Origin: Wujia chipingensis
GTDB lineage: Bacteria > Bacillota > Clostridia > Lachnospirales > Lachnospiraceae
DNA: 64,000 nucleotides
Assembly (NCBI RefSeq): GCF_014337155.1
Contig: NZ_CP060632.1
Coordinates: 577,001 to 641,000 of the forward strand
Reading direction: 5' to 3'
Within the stretch, counting starts at the first letter, position 1. The number at the start of each line of letters is the position of its first letter. A model generated the notes under the pieces. It saw only the letters and a list, made by a program, of their open reading frames with translations, did no database searches and was not told the origin of the DNA. Shown here one piece after another: positions 51,191 through 61,099 of the stretch. Made by a program: the position numbers and the translations under genes.

Positions 51191-53228
51191 ATTATCCACC
51201 CGGAATATCCGGAAAAGTATGCAGAATTATCTGATTTATTTTGCAACATTGATCTTAGGAGTAGCAATCTTCTATGTATTTAACGCGCTGGGAAGCCAGA
51301 CAGTTATGCTGAAGGTATCGTCAAATACGGAAGAAATCATCAATCTTATGAATGAGGCAATGTCTGTCGTCAGTGTGTTCGTGTCGGTTGTGCTCGGTTT
51401 CCTTGTTGTGTACGCAAGTACCTTCCTGATGAAGCGAAGGAAGAAGGAGTTTGGTATCTACTTAACGCTCGGTATGGGAAAAACACAGGTGGCAAAGATT
51501 CTGGTGATCGAGACACTGCTGATCGGCGTGATCTCTCTGGTGATCGGGTTACTGCTCGGTATCGGTATCTCACAGGGGATGAGTGTCGTGACAGCGAACC
51601 TCTTCGAAGCGGATATGACGAACTTCCAGTTTATGGTCAGCACATCAGCCATCATCAAAACGATTATTTATTTTGCAATCATGTATGTGATCGTCATGGC
51701 ATTAGATGTAATCATTGTCAGCCGCGCCAAGTTAATAAACCTGCTTTATGCAGGCGCAAAGGCACAGAAAAACCATGCAAAAAACCCGGTTGTCTGTGTG
51801 CTTGTATTTATTATAGCGGCTATTCTGCTTGGAACTGCATATTATAAAGTGACAGCCGGTGTCCGCACAATCTCTGACTTTCAGGGACTTGGTATCCAGA
51901 TCGCGAAAGGTATCATTGGAACCTTCCTTGTATTCTGGTCGGTCTCCGGGATGCTGCTTGCAATCGTGAAGCGGTGCAGACGGTTTTATTATAAAGGTAT
52001 CAACTCGTTCAGTGTGAAGGAACTTGGAAGCCGGATCAACACGACGGTGTTCTCAGGCGGGATTATCTGTCTGCTGCTCTTTTTTACCATCTGTATTCTG
52101 TCAAGCGCAATGGCAATCCGCAACTCAATGAACCATGTGTTAGAGACATGTACGCCGGTTGATGTGCAGGTTTCAAAGCTGTATTCCTATGATGCAGCCG
52201 AGGACTATGATATAACCGGACATAATGTGGAAGAAAACCTGAAATCCTGTGATATCGATACATCAAAGCTTACAGATGTGACCGAAATGATTCTCTATGC
52301 ACCGGAAGAAATTCGTGTCGGAGATTTCTTCGGAAAGGCATTTGCAGAGAGCGGATCGGAGGATTATTTCAAAGAAGCATCGATGGAGACGATGCACATT
52401 GGAGATTATAATGCGTTTGTAAGCTCCTTTGGCGGAACGACAATTGATCTTGCAGAGGATGAATATGTAATACTCTGTAATTACGGGGAGATGGAACCAC
52501 GATACAACGAAGGGCTTGCGGAGGGACAGACGGTTACGATAAAAGGAAAAACCTATCATCCGAAATACAGTACCTGCGTGGATGGAATCGTGCACATCAG
52601 CAATTCAGGCGTGCTGCTTGTCCCGGATTCTGTGGATATGTCTGACTGTGATTTCTGGTATGATATCTATTCAGCGAATTACAATACGACAGACCAGACA
52701 GAGGTGGATGCGCTCAATGAGTACTATAGTGATGCGCATTTCTACAAACTGCAGGAGGCGAAGACAGAGGCAGCCTTAGACGAGGATGGATCCTATTATT
52801 CCATGAACTGCGAAACAAGCAAACGGCTCCGTGACAACAGCGTGGGACTTACTGCGATGATCGTATTTATCGGCATCTACTTAGGTGTTGTATTCCTGAT
52901 CTCCGGTGCCGCAATTCTGTCACTCAAGGAGCTTTCCGAGGCAGCTGACAGCAAGGAGAAATACAGGATCCTGCGCCGGATCGGAGTGGACGAGAAGAAA
53001 ATCCGTCATTCCCTCCTGGCACAGTCGGGCGTGTTCTTTGCTATGCCGCTTTTACTCGCAATCGTGCATTCCGTCTTCGGAATGCAGACAGCAATGTTTA
53101 TTCTGACCGCATTTGGACGGGGCGGACTGCTTGGTTCTATCCTGCTTGCGGCAGCCGTGATATTGGTGATTTATGGTATTTATTTTGTGATCACATATAT
53201 ATGTAGCCGTAAGATCATCAGCGAATAA
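51177..53228 (+). CDS. BceB-like ABC transporter permease (FtsX family)
   Basis: A 683-residue permease with about ten membrane segments and a large extracellular domain (roughly residues 315-545) between segments 7 and 8. This is the typical BceB layout in which that domain binds the peptide antibiotic complex. The N-terminus '[20 protein letters not shown]' is characteristic. It works with the ATPase encoded upstream and the kinase at 40504. The 6S RNA promoter starts right after its stop codon. Confidence 0.92.
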   Translation: MMLFKLSTRNIRKSMQNYLIYFATLILGVAIFYVFNALGSQTVMLKVSSNTEEIINLMNEAMSVVSVFVSVVLGFLVVYASTFLMKRRKKEFGIYLTLGMGKTQVAKILVIETLLIGVISLVIGLLLGIGISQGMSVVTANLFEADMTNFQFMVSTSAIIKTIIYFAIMYVIVMALDVIIVSRAKLINLLYAGAKAQKNHAKNPVVCVLVFIIAAILLGTAYYKVTAGVRTISDFQGLGIQIAKGIIGTFLVFWSVSGMLLAIVKRCRRFYYKGINSFSVKELGSRINTTVFSGGIICLLLFFTICILSSAMAIRNSMNHVLETCTPVDVQVSKLYSYDAAEDYDITGHNVEENLKSCDIDTSKLTDVTEMILYAPEEIRVGDFFGKAFAESGSEDYFKEASMETMHIGDYNAFVSSFGGTTIDLAEDEYVILCNYGEMEPRYNEGLAEGQTVTIKGKTYHPKYSTCVDGIVHISNSGVLLVPDSVDMSDCDFWYDIYSANYNTTDQTEVDALNEYYSDAHFYKLQEAKTEAALDEDGSYYSMNCETSKRLRDNSVGLTAMIVFIGIYLGVVFLISGAAILSLKELSEAADSKEKYRILRRIGVDEKKIRHSLLAQSGVFFAMPLLLAIVHSVFGMQTAMFILTAFGRGGLLGSILLAAAVILVIYGIYFVITYICSRKIISE

Positions 53229-53233
53229 ATATC

Positions 53234-53262
53234 TTGAAAAAAAAGAATAAGTAAGCTATAAT
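53234..53262 (+). promoter_or_regulatory. Promoter of the 6S RNA
   Basis: TTGAAA (53234-53239) and a perfect TATAAT (53257-53262) are separated by 17 bp. The predicted start is near 53269. Confidence 0.8.
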
Positions 53263-53268
53263 TAGCAC

Positions 53269-53467
53269 ATATTAAAAATATAATATATCTGGAATGTTCG
53301 ATAACTCCTGTTATTTTTGAACCTACATTTACTTTAAACGGGATTCCTATATCTGTGATATTATGTCAGGCCTCCTTCGAGTGGAAGACAGAGGATCACA
53401 TGCGGTTGCCCACCTAGCGTCAGCTAGGAGTCAAAAGGCAGGAACCGGCATCCCGGATATATTTTTT
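53269..53467 (+). ncRNA. ssrS: 6S RNA
   Basis: A transcript of about 200 nt with its own promoter. Its ends pair (ATATATCTGG at 53283-53292 with CCGGATATAT at 53453-53462) and a T-run follows. TCCTG (near 53306) pairs with CAGGA (near 53440) and frames a large internal bubble. CCTAGC/GCTAGG forms an inner hairpin (53412-53427). This single long interrupted helix, with the 'AACTCCTGTTATTTTTGAAC' opening, fits Firmicutes 6S RNA, which mimics an open promoter and sequesters RNA polymerase. The identification rests on structure and remembered sequence. No ORF of note overlaps it. Confidence 0.75.
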
Positions 53468-53480
53468 TGGAGGAAAATAC

Positions 53481-55838
53481 GTGAAAAAGAAGATACTCAC
53501 GTTTATGCTTTTGCTGGTTATAGCCGGGGTAGTTATGATTGCTGGCCATGAGATCGGGCGGCATATGCATAAAGCGGAACAAAATACAGAAACAACGGAA
53601 GCATCCGTGGATTATAGCTTATATTACACATACGAAGATGTGGAAAAGGTCGTCAGTTATCTGGCAGATACAAAGGCAGAATCCGAGGCGTTATCCCGCC
53701 TGATTGATCCTCTGAAAAAAAGCGAGATCATCGATGTGGCATTTGTAAAGTCTGTGGCACAGACGATACAGGTGAAAGCTTCTATTTATGAGGAAGCCCT
53801 AAACGGAAAAAAGGATTCTGACTACATGACGAAAGCGGAATTTGAGGACTTCTATGAGCGGATCGTCGCATCGGCAACCGTCAAAGGATTGCTTCGGAAA
53901 GATGTTCTGGTGCTTGCAATTTCCGAGGAGGACAAGACATCCTTTTTCGATGGACAGGACACTTACAATGCAGAATTTGAAATCGACGAAAGCTACGAGG
54001 GAAATGTGCTCGATGTCTATATGAAGAATGGAAAGATCTTCAAGATCAACCGTCTTGGAGATACCCAGATCACATTGCAAAATGTATGGGTGGAGTCTGT
54101 GACGGATGGAAAATGCACGTTTTTATATGGAAATCTGGAAAAAACCTACCCTGCCCGGACGGAGGAAGGCATCCCGGATGGAGCTGTGACAGTTGCAACA
54201 AGTCTGGATGCGGACCGGCAGACGGAAGCCGGCTATGAGACGGCGGGCTATGTTGCAAATCTCGTGTTTGACTATGCAGGCATCTGTAAAATCGAACGAC
54301 CACAGAAGGTGCTGCGCGGCAAAGTCATTTCGACGGGAGATACGGATATTCAGGTGGAAAATATCGGCGGACTCACACTTGGCGATTATTATAAAATGTA
54401 CAATGTGTATGAGGATGCCGTGGACGAGGAAAGTCTGTCTCTGCTGCTTGGCTACTCGTATGTGGACATGTATCTGCAGGATGGAAAAGTTGGTGCTGTC
54501 GTGATTAACCAGGAGTTAAAAAGCGAGGATATCCGCGTGATCATCAGCAACGATGATTACTCTTCGTATGAGATGGAAATGGTGCAGTTTACGGCGACAT
54601 CTGCGTTCACCGTGGCGTATCCAGATGAGACGGAGAAAACATATGAGGCTGGTGAGACGGTCACGATCACACCGGAAGATTATGCGCCGGACGATACATT
54701 GACAGTAACACCGGATACGCACAGTGGTCGTATCAGACTGCTCAGTGTGACACGCGAATGTGGCAATCCGGAATACGATGGAACGATGGAGCTTGATGTA
54801 AAGGATGGATATATCTATGTGATCAATGAGCTTTCGTTAGAGCGTTATCTGGCAAATGTCGTGGCAAATGCAATGCCATCGGATTACCCGGATGCAGCCA
54901 TGCAGGCGATGGCGATCTGTGCCAGAGGAACGGCGTATGCGAAGTTAAAGGATGAAAGTTATGCAGAATATCATGCACATCTTGACGATTCCAGCCTTTG
55001 TCAGGTATATAATAATGTGGCAGAGACCGATGCGTCGATCCGTGCGGTGAAGGATACATACGGGCTGGTGCCGACTTACCGGGGAACTTTGATCGTACCG
55101 ATGACATTTAACACATCTTTCGGAACGACCTGCACGAATGCGGAGATCTGGGGCGGTGATGCGTATAGTTATCTGGAGTCCAATGTGGAGAATCTGGATA
55201 AGGACAAGATCGATTTATCGGATGAAGCAGATTTTGAGGCATTTTTGACAGAGAGTGATGCGTATACTATTATAGATAAAGATTCGCCGTATTACCGGTG
55301 GGATATTACATTTACGCAGGAAGAAATGACAGACGCGATTGAGACAGTTTTGGAAAACCGCAAATCTCTGATGGCAGATGCGATACTTGTCGAGGATGAA
55401 ACCGGCGAGTTTGTATCAGCAGACGTGCCGGAGCTTGGAACTGTGACAGAGATCGAAGTTGCGGAGCGCACGGTGAGCGGTGTTGTATCGAAGCTTGTGA
55501 TTCACGGAAGTGAACATACGATATCCATCAGCGGACAGAGCAATATCCGCGCAATCTTAAATCCAGTCAATCAGGAGATTGTACGGCAGGATGGTTCGAC
55601 GGTAACCGGCTGGACATCACTTCCAAGCCCATATTATTATGTGGAGAAGACAGACGCGGGATTTGTCGTTCATGGTGGTGGATTCGGACATGGTGCCGGG
55701 ATGAGTATCTATGGTGCCGGCGTGCTTGGCAGACAGGGAAAAAGCTACAAATATATATTACGGCATTATTTTTCGTATGTCGATTTTGCGTCGATCTATA
55801 CGATGGATGATGGAGAGGAAGCAGCAGATTCAGAATAA
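53481..55838 (+). CDS. SpoIID/LytB-domain cell-wall protein
   Basis: A 785-residue protein with an N-terminal membrane anchor or signal (about 5-25). Residues 25-430 are an uncharacterised extracellular region. The C-terminal part is a SpoIID/LytB domain with 'INELSLERYLANVVANAMP' (catalytic region), 'AICARGTAYAKL' and the hallmark 'HGGGFGHGAGMSIYGA'. SpoIID cleaves glycan strands from which peptides have been removed; LytB-like relatives modify vegetative wall. The protein is over twice SpoIID length and no sporulation gene is nearby, so a vegetative wall role is as likely. The start is GTG 53481 with GGAGGA upstream, 14 nt after the 6S RNA end. Confidence 0.82.
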   Translation: MKKKILTFMLLLVIAGVVMIAGHEIGRHMHKAEQNTETTEASVDYSLYYTYEDVEKVVSYLADTKAESEALSRLIDPLKKSEIIDVAFVKSVAQTIQVKASIYEEALNGKKDSDYMTKAEFEDFYERIVASATVKGLLRKDVLVLAISEEDKTSFFDGQDTYNAEFEIDESYEGNVLDVYMKNGKIFKINRLGDTQITLQNVWVESVTDGKCTFLYGNLEKTYPARTEEGIPDGAVTVATSLDADRQTEAGYETAGYVANLVFDYAGICKIERPQKVLRGKVISTGDTDIQVENIGGLTLGDYYKMYNVYEDAVDEESLSLLLGYSYVDMYLQDGKVGAVVINQELKSEDIRVIISNDDYSSYEMEMVQFTATSAFTVAYPDETEKTYEAGETVTITPEDYAPDDTLTVTPDTHSGRIRLLSVTRECGNPEYDGTMELDVKDGYIYVINELSLERYLANVVANAMPSDYPDAAMQAMAICARGTAYAKLKDESYAEYHAHLDDSSLCQVYNNVAETDASIRAVKDTYGLVPTYRGTLIVPMTFNTSFGTTCTNAEIWGGDAYSYLESNVENLDKDKIDLSDEADFEAFLTESDAYTIIDKDSPYYRWDITFTQEEMTDAIETVLENRKSLMADAILVEDETGEFVSADVPELGTVTEIEVAERTVSGVVSKLVIHGSEHTISISGQSNIRAILNPVNQEIVRQDGSTVTGWTSLPSPYYYVEKTDAGFVVHGGGFGHGAGMSIYGAGVLGRQGKSYKYILRHYFSYVDFASIYTMDDGEEAADSE

Positions 55839-55853
55839 CAAAACGGGGGATGT

Positions 55854-56762
55854 ATGAAAAAGGTCGTTCGGTTTATTATCAAATTTGTGAACAAAGCAAC
55901 CGCGGACAGCGTGCCAGCGTATGCGGCACAGGTTGCTTTCTTTGTGATGCTTTCATTTTTCCCGTTTATGATGCTGCTTGTCATGATCGCATCGAAGCTG
56001 TCCGTTATGAACACAAATGTACTTGGCTATATTCTGCGCGTTGTGCCGAGCGGACTCGAATCTTATGTAGCGTATATCGTGGATGATGTAGTCAATGCAA
56101 ATGTGCAGTCGTTTACACTCATTACCGTGTTTGTCAGCTTGTGGTCTGCGGCGAAGGGCATTCAGGCACTCTCTACAGGGTTAAATAAGATCTATGGTGT
56201 GGAGCAGAACAAGAATTATTTTCTTGTACGCCTGATCTGTGCGCTGTATACACTTATATTTATGCTGCTCTGTCTGGTTGTGATCGCAATTCAGGCGTTC
56301 GGTTCACAGATTGCCCATAAGATTATTGATCATTATCCGGCATTTGCAGATGCAACACTTTTGATCTTAAGTCTGAAGAATGTCGTAACATTCCTTGTTA
56401 TCTTTATCTTTTTGCTTTTAATCTATTACCAGCTTCCGAACCGCCGCGGACATATGAGGCATGAGTTTACCGGTGCTGTGCTGGCATCCGTTGCATGGAT
56501 GCTGATGACACGGGGATTTTCTGTCTATATTAAGTATTCCGCAGATAATTCGAAGATGTATGGAAGTATGACATCCATCGTATTGATTATTATCTGGCTG
56601 TATATCGGTATGCAGATTGTTTTGTATGGTGCAGAAATCAATTATTATCTGTCGGATCTGATCTGGAAATACCGGGAGAAACACCGGTTAAAAAAGAAAG
56701 CAGAGCGGGAAGAAAAGCAGAAATTAAAAAAGCAACAGGAAGAAAATACAAGCATATCTTAA
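55854..56762 (+). CDS. YihY/BrkB family inner membrane protein
   Basis: A 302-residue protein with six predicted membrane helices. Family signs are 'YAAQVAFFVMLSFFPF' near the start, 'SLWSAAKGIQALSTGLNKIY' in the middle, and 'LLIYYQLPNRRG'. The tail is Lys/Glu-rich. The function of the family is unresolved (once mislabelled ribonuclease BN). It starts 15 nt after the SpoIID-like gene, so it is probably co-transcribed. Confidence 0.88.
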   Translation: MKKVVRFIIKFVNKATADSVPAYAAQVAFFVMLSFFPFMMLLVMIASKLSVMNTNVLGYILRVVPSGLESYVAYIVDDVVNANVQSFTLITVFVSLWSAAKGIQALSTGLNKIYGVEQNKNYFLVRLICALYTLIFMLLCLVVIAIQAFGSQIAHKIIDHYPAFADATLLILSLKNVVTFLVIFIFLLLIYYQLPNRRGHMRHEFTGAVLASVAWMLMTRGFSVYIKYSADNSKMYGSMTSIVLIIIWLYIGMQIVLYGAEINYYLSDLIWKYREKHRLKKKAEREEKQKLKKQQEENTSIS

Positions 56763-56772
56763 TCGCTATCGG

Positions 56773-56801
56773 TTGACACCCCAAAACGGATGTGCGATAA
56801 T
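56773..56801 (+). promoter_or_regulatory. Promoter of glyA
   Basis: A perfect TTGACA (56773-56778) and GATAAT (56796-56801) are separated by 17 bp, about 36 nt before the glyA ATG. Confidence 0.82.
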
Positions 56802-56837
56802 CAAACCGATAAATTACAACAAGATGGAGGGACAAAG

Positions 56838-58073
56838 ATGTATAGTTTTGATGAAATAGCAAATTTCGACCCGGAGATTGCGCAGGCAATGACGGACGAG
56901 ATCAACAGACAGGATCATAATATTGAGCTGATCGCATCAGAGAATATCGTATCCAAGGCAGTTATGGCAGCTATGGGAAGTCCGCTTACGAACAAGTACG
57001 CTGAAGGATATCCGGGAAAGCGTTATTATGGCGGATGTGAGTATGTCGATGTAGTGGAAGATCTTGCAAGAGAGCGTGCAAAGAAGTTGTTTGGATGTGA
57101 ATATGTCAATGTTCAGCCACATTCCGGTGCACAGGCAAATATGGCAGTATTCTTCGCTATTTTGCAGCCGGGCGATACATTTATGGGAATGAATCTGGCA
57201 CATGGCGGACATCTGACACATGGTTCACCGGTCAACATGTCAGGTAAGTATTTCAACGTCGTACCTTACGGTGTGAATGATGAAGGGTTTATCGATTATG
57301 ATGAGGTGCTCCGCATCGCGAAGGAATGCAAGCCGAAGATGATCGTAGCCGGCGCATCTGCATATGCGAGAGCGATTGACTTCAAGCGCTTCCGTGAGAT
57401 CGCAGATGAGGTTGGCGCAGTCCTTATGGTAGATATGGCACACATCGCAGGTCTGGTTGCTGCCGGACTTCATGAAAGCCCAATTCCATACGCACATGTA
57501 ACAACAACCACAACACACAAGACACTGCGTGGACCACGTGGTGGTATGATCCTTTCAAGCAACGAAGTAAATGAGAAGTATAACTTCAACAAGGCAGTGT
57601 TCCCTGGCATTCAGGGTGGTCCTTTGATGCATGTCATCGCAGGTAAGGCAGTCTGCCTGAAGGAAGCTTTGACTGATGAATATAAAGAATATCAGAAGCA
57701 GGTTGTGAAGAACGCAGCATGTCTGGCACAGGCATTGACTGAGCGTGGATTCAAGATTGTATCTGGCGGTACAGACAATCACCTGATGCTTGTTGATCTG
57801 CAGAATCTTGACCTGACCGGTAAGGAAGTGGAGAAGCTTCTGGATTCTGTTCATATCACAGCGAATAAGAACACGGTTCCAAACGATCCAAAGTCACCAT
57901 TTGTTACAAGTGGTATCCGTCTTGGTACACCGGCTATCACAACACGTGGTGCAAAAGAAGATGATATGATTGTGATCGCAGATGCAATCAAGGCTGCAGT
58001 CATTGACAAGGATAATGACAAGGCAATGGCGCTTGTAAAGAGCATCACAGACAAGTATCCATTGTATGCATAA
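56838..58073 (+). CDS. glyA: Serine hydroxymethyltransferase
   Basis: A 411-residue PLP enzyme that interconverts serine and glycine with tetrahydrofolate, feeding one-carbon metabolism. '[12 protein letters not shown]', '[15 protein letters not shown]', '[11 protein letters not shown]' and the PLP-lysine motif '[14 protein letters not shown]' are all intact. The length is typical for bacteria. ATG 56838 has TGGAGG upstream; the frame from 56790 begins in the promoter. Confidence 0.97.
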   Translation: MYSFDEIANFDPEIAQAMTDEINRQDHNIELIASENIVSKAVMAAMGSPLTNKYAEGYPGKRYYGGCEYVDVVEDLARERAKKLFGCEYVNVQPHSGAQANMAVFFAILQPGDTFMGMNLAHGGHLTHGSPVNMSGKYFNVVPYGVNDEGFIDYDEVLRIAKECKPKMIVAGASAYARAIDFKRFREIADEVGAVLMVDMAHIAGLVAAGLHESPIPYAHVTTTTTHKTLRGPRGGMILSSNEVNEKYNFNKAVFPGIQGGPLMHVIAGKAVCLKEALTDEYKEYQKQVVKNAACLAQALTERGFKIVSGGTDNHLMLVDLQNLDLTGKEVEKLLDSVHITANKNTVPNDPKSPFVTSGIRLGTPAITTRGAKEDDMIVIADAIKAAVIDKDNDKAMALVKSITDKYPLYA

Positions 58074-58130
58074 TACGCATAATACGAATAAAGAACGAGA
58101 TCAAATCGTATACTAAGTAAAATCAAATGC

Positions 58131-58187
58131 AAAACCGGGGGCTGCGCGAGAGGGAATCCGTTCCCTTGACATGTGGCTTCCGGTTTA
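58131..58187 (+). terminator. Complex hairpin after glyA, probable terminator
   Basis: Outer stem AAACCGG/CCGGTTT plus GGC/GCC-type pairs (58131-58141 with 58175-58187) encloses an inner hairpin GGGAA (58152-58156) with TTCCC (58161-58165). The tail is only weakly T-rich (TTTATTATGT). It may terminate glyA transcripts or be a small structured RNA. Confidence 0.55.
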
Positions 58188-58219
58188 TTATGTCTTAAGA
58201 AATATCTTAATAATACAGA

Positions 58220-58247
58220 AAGAAATAGCTTGCTCATGGTTGTATGA
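58220..58247 (+). promoter_or_regulatory. Possible promoter of the FtsH-type protease gene
   Basis: TTGCTC (58220-58225) and TATAGA (58242-58247) are 16 bp apart. Upstream is a direct repeat CTTAA (58194-58198 and 58206-58210), 12-bp period, which may be a regulator site. Confidence 0.45.
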
Positions 58248-58287
58248 GATTTATAGATAAGTACGCTTGAATAACGGAGAATGATAT

Positions 58288-60183
58288 ATGGAAAATCAGC
58301 AGAAAAATTCCGCCCCGGAGAACAATTCGGACAACCGGAATTCGAATAATAATAAGAAAAAGCCATCCAAGACGGTGGTGATATGGATCGTATCCATTCT
58401 ATTGACATTTATGATCTGGCAGGGAATTACGGCGATACAGCAGTCCAAACAGGAGAAGATCACGTATGACACGTTCCTGCAGATGCTTGATGATAAATTA
58501 GTTACCGATGTGAAGCTCTACAATGACCGGATCAGCTTCACGCCGATCTCGAAGGAGACGGGTGCGGAGATGGATAAGACGTATTATGTGATCCGCATCA
58601 GCGATTACAAGATCGTGGACCGTCTGCAGAAGGCAGGCGTACAGTTTGAGGAAATGGATGAAGGGAAAAATGCAGTCGTTTCGACGATTCTCTCGTATGT
58701 GGTAATGATCGGTGCCTTCTATCTGCTGATGTCGTTACTGATGCGGAATATGTCCAAATCCGGCGGCATCGGAAAAAGCAATGCGAAGATGTATGTGGAG
58801 AAGAAAACCGGTGTGACATTCGCGGATGTTGCAGGTCAGGAGGAGGCAAAGGAATCCCTCTGCGAGATGGTAGATTTCTTAGATCAGCCGGACCGATACT
58901 TAAAGATCGGTGCGAAGCTGCCGAAGGGTGCCCTGCTTGTAGGGCCTCCGGGAACCGGTAAGACACTGCTTGCCAAGGCGGTTGCCGGCGAGGCGAATGT
59001 TCCGTTCTTTTCGCTGTCCGGTTCGGAGTTCGTGGAGATGTTCGTCGGTGTCGGTGCGAGCCGTGTGCGTGATCTGTTCCGCAAGGCGAACAATATGGCA
59101 CCATGTATCATATTTATTGATGAGATCGATGCGATCGGAGGAAAGCGTGACACGCGTCATGGCGGTGGCGATTCCGAGCGGGAACAGACCTTGAATCAGC
59201 TCTTATCGGAGATGGATGGTTTCGACAGCTCGAAGGGAATTATCGTGCTTGCAGCGACAAACCGCCCGGAGGTGCTTGACAAAGCATTGCTTCGTCCGGG
59301 ACGGTTCGACCGGAGAATCATTGTGTCAAAGCCGGATATGCAGGGACGTATCGATACACTCAAAGTACATTCGAAGAATGTGAAGATGGATGAGACGGTA
59401 GATTTCAAGGAGCTTGCACTTGCCACATCCGGGGCTGTCGGTGCAGACCTTGCGAATATCATCAATGAGGCGGCGTTAATGGCAGTCCGCAACAAGCGGG
59501 ATTATGTATCCCAGAAGGATCTGATCGCTTCGGTGGAAGTTGTATTCGCCGGAAAAGAGAAGAAAGAGAAGCTGCTCTCACCAAGAGAGAAGAAGATCGT
59601 TGCCTACCATGAGGTTGGACACGCGCTTGTTGCTGCATTGCAGAAGAACACACTTCCGATCCAGCGTATCACGATCGTACCGCGTACATCCGGCGCGCTT
59701 GGCTATGTATGGCAGGTGCCGGAGGAAGAGAAGCAGTTACAGACGAAGAAAGAAATGGAAGAGGATATCGTGACATTTCTGGCGGGGCGTGCCGCGGAGG
59801 AGCTGAAGTTTGATTCCGTTACGAATGGTGCCTCCAACGATATCGAGAAGGCGACGAGTCTGGCGCGGACGATGATCACGATGTACGGTATGTCCGAGAA
59901 GTTCGGTATGGTGCAGCTCGAAGGCGTAACCGGAGAATATTTGGATAACCGCCGTGTACTAAATTGTTCTTCCGAGACAGAGACGAAGGTCGATACCGAA
60001 GTCAAGAACATGATGAAAGCAAGCTATGAGAAGGCATACAAGTTACTTAAAAAGAATATGCCGACACTCGATGCGATCGCACAGGTACTCTACGAGAAGG
60101 AGAACTTAAGCGGTAAAGAATTCATGGAATTATACGAGAAATACCAGAATGTAAAGCTTACGGAAGCGGAGAAGGTACAGTAA
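58288..60183 (+). CDS. ftsH: FtsH-family ATP-dependent zinc metalloprotease
   Basis: A 631-residue membrane-bound AAA+ protease that degrades misfolded membrane and regulatory proteins. An Asn-rich N-terminus precedes membrane helix 1 (about 29-48), an extracellular domain and helix 2 (about 132-150). The AAA domain has Walker A 'GPPGTGKT', Walker B '[10 protein letters not shown]' and SRH '[10 protein letters not shown]'. The protease zinc motif is 'HEVGH', with a downstream Asp in the helix after '[12 protein letters not shown]'. The ATG has GGAG upstream. Confidence 0.93.
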   Translation: MENQQKNSAPENNSDNRNSNNNKKKPSKTVVIWIVSILLTFMIWQGITAIQQSKQEKITYDTFLQMLDDKLVTDVKLYNDRISFTPISKETGAEMDKTYYVIRISDYKIVDRLQKAGVQFEEMDEGKNAVVSTILSYVVMIGAFYLLMSLLMRNMSKSGGIGKSNAKMYVEKKTGVTFADVAGQEEAKESLCEMVDFLDQPDRYLKIGAKLPKGALLVGPPGTGKTLLAKAVAGEANVPFFSLSGSEFVEMFVGVGASRVRDLFRKANNMAPCIIFIDEIDAIGGKRDTRHGGGDSEREQTLNQLLSEMDGFDSSKGIIVLAATNRPEVLDKALLRPGRFDRRIIVSKPDMQGRIDTLKVHSKNVKMDETVDFKELALATSGAVGADLANIINEAALMAVRNKRDYVSQKDLIASVEVVFAGKEKKEKLLSPREKKIVAYHEVGHALVAALQKNTLPIQRITIVPRTSGALGYVWQVPEEEKQLQTKKEMEEDIVTFLAGRAAEELKFDSVTNGASNDIEKATSLARTMITMYGMSEKFGMVQLEGVTGEYLDNRRVLNCSSETETKVDTEVKNMMKASYEKAYKLLKKNMPTLDAIAQVLYEKENLSGKEFMELYEKYQNVKLTEAEKVQ

Positions 60184-60185
60184 AT

Positions 60186-60470
60186 GATTATGAAACGCGA
60201 TGTGATTGGGATATATGTCATATCAGCTTCCGCAAATATACGATGTATTGAAACTAAGAAGTACTAGATGTCCTGATATAGAGGCTGATACCGTACGCAA
60301 CCGCCGCCGATTCGCCGTCCATGGCTCAGCGGCGGCTTGTTTGAACATCGTGTTCAAACATTGCTGGATATTTACAGAACATCAAGTACTTCTAAGTTCC
60401 AAACATATGTATATTTGCGGAAACTGATATTGACAAATATATCCCAAGCACAAACGCGTTTCATGAATAT
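60186..60470 (+). repeat. Structured element class B: long hairpin before yfbR
   Basis: An imperfect stem of about 85 bp joins 60186-60271 with 60379-60470. Matching pieces include GAAACGCG with CGCGTTTC, TGGGATATAT with ATATATCCCA, TTCCGCAAATATAC with GTATATTTGCGGAA and AGAAGTACT with AGTACTTCT. The core (60272-60378) contains CCGCCGC (60301-60307) with GCGGCGG (60329-60335) and a perfect hairpin TGTTTGAACA (60338-60347) with TGTTCAAACA (60351-60360). The layout resembles the class A elements, but the core sequence is different. It ends 29 nt before the yfbR ATG. Nothing else is seen in 60184-60499. Confidence 0.82.
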
Positions 60471-60499
60471 GATACTGATAAGAGAGAATGGAGAAAATT

Positions 60500-61099
60500 A
60501 TGGAATACAATTTCTTTGCGACGGTGGCGCGCATGAAATATATTGAGCGCTGGGCGCTCATGCGGAACACATACCCGGAGACATTGTCGGAACACAGCCT
60601 GGAAGTGAGCATGCTGGCGCATGCGCTCTGCGTGATCGGAAATGTGCGGTATGGCAAGCATTTAGATGCCGACAAGGCGGCGGTGATTGGACTGTATCAC
60701 GATGCGTCCGAGATCATCACAGGCGATATGCCAACACCAATCAAGTATTACAACAACCGGATGAAGGATCTCTTTCATTCTATCGAGGATGAAGCGTGCG
60801 AGAAGCTGATCGGACAGCTTCCGGAAGATCTGCAGACATATTACCGGGACTACTTCTTCAAGCAGGGCGATGATACGGAAGAGACGAAGTATCTCTGGAA
60901 GCTCGTAAAAGCGGCAGATAAACTTTCTGCATTGATCAAGTGTATGGAGGAAGAAAAAACCGGCAACCGCGAATTCGTCAAGGCGAAGGAAAGCACCGAA
61001 CAGATGGTGCAGGAGCTATCAAAGAGCTACCCGGAAGTAAAGGACTTCGTGCAGGAATTCCTGCCGGCCTATGCGAAGACACTCGATGAGTTGAATTAG
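60500..61099 (+). CDS. yfbR: YfbR-like 5'-deoxynucleotidase (HD domain)
   Basis: A 199-residue HD-domain phosphohydrolase. The metal-binding residues are His in 'SEHSLEVSMLAHAL', HD in 'LYHDASE' and the distal Asp in 'KAADKLSALIKC'. YfbR removes phosphate from deoxynucleoside 5'-monophosphates and so adjusts dNTP pools. ATG 60500 is chosen because GGAG (60490-60493) is optimally spaced; ATG 60488 would add four residues. Its stop codon overlaps by 4 nt the stop of the convergent kinase gene, with no terminator visible between them. Confidence 0.9.
   Translation: MEYNFFATVARMKYIERWALMRNTYPETLSEHSLEVSMLAHALCVIGNVRYGKHLDADKAAVIGLYHDASEIITGDMPTPIKYYNNRMKDLFHSIEDEACEKLIGQLPEDLQTYYRDYFFKQGDDTEETKYLWKLVKAADKLSALIKCMEEEKTGNREFVKAKESTEQMVQELSKSYPEVKDFVQEFLPAYAKTLDELN

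Noticed and set aside
58131..58187. Glycine or SAM riboswitch associated with glyA
   Set aside because: It lies downstream of glyA, and no aptamer consensus for either ligand is present.
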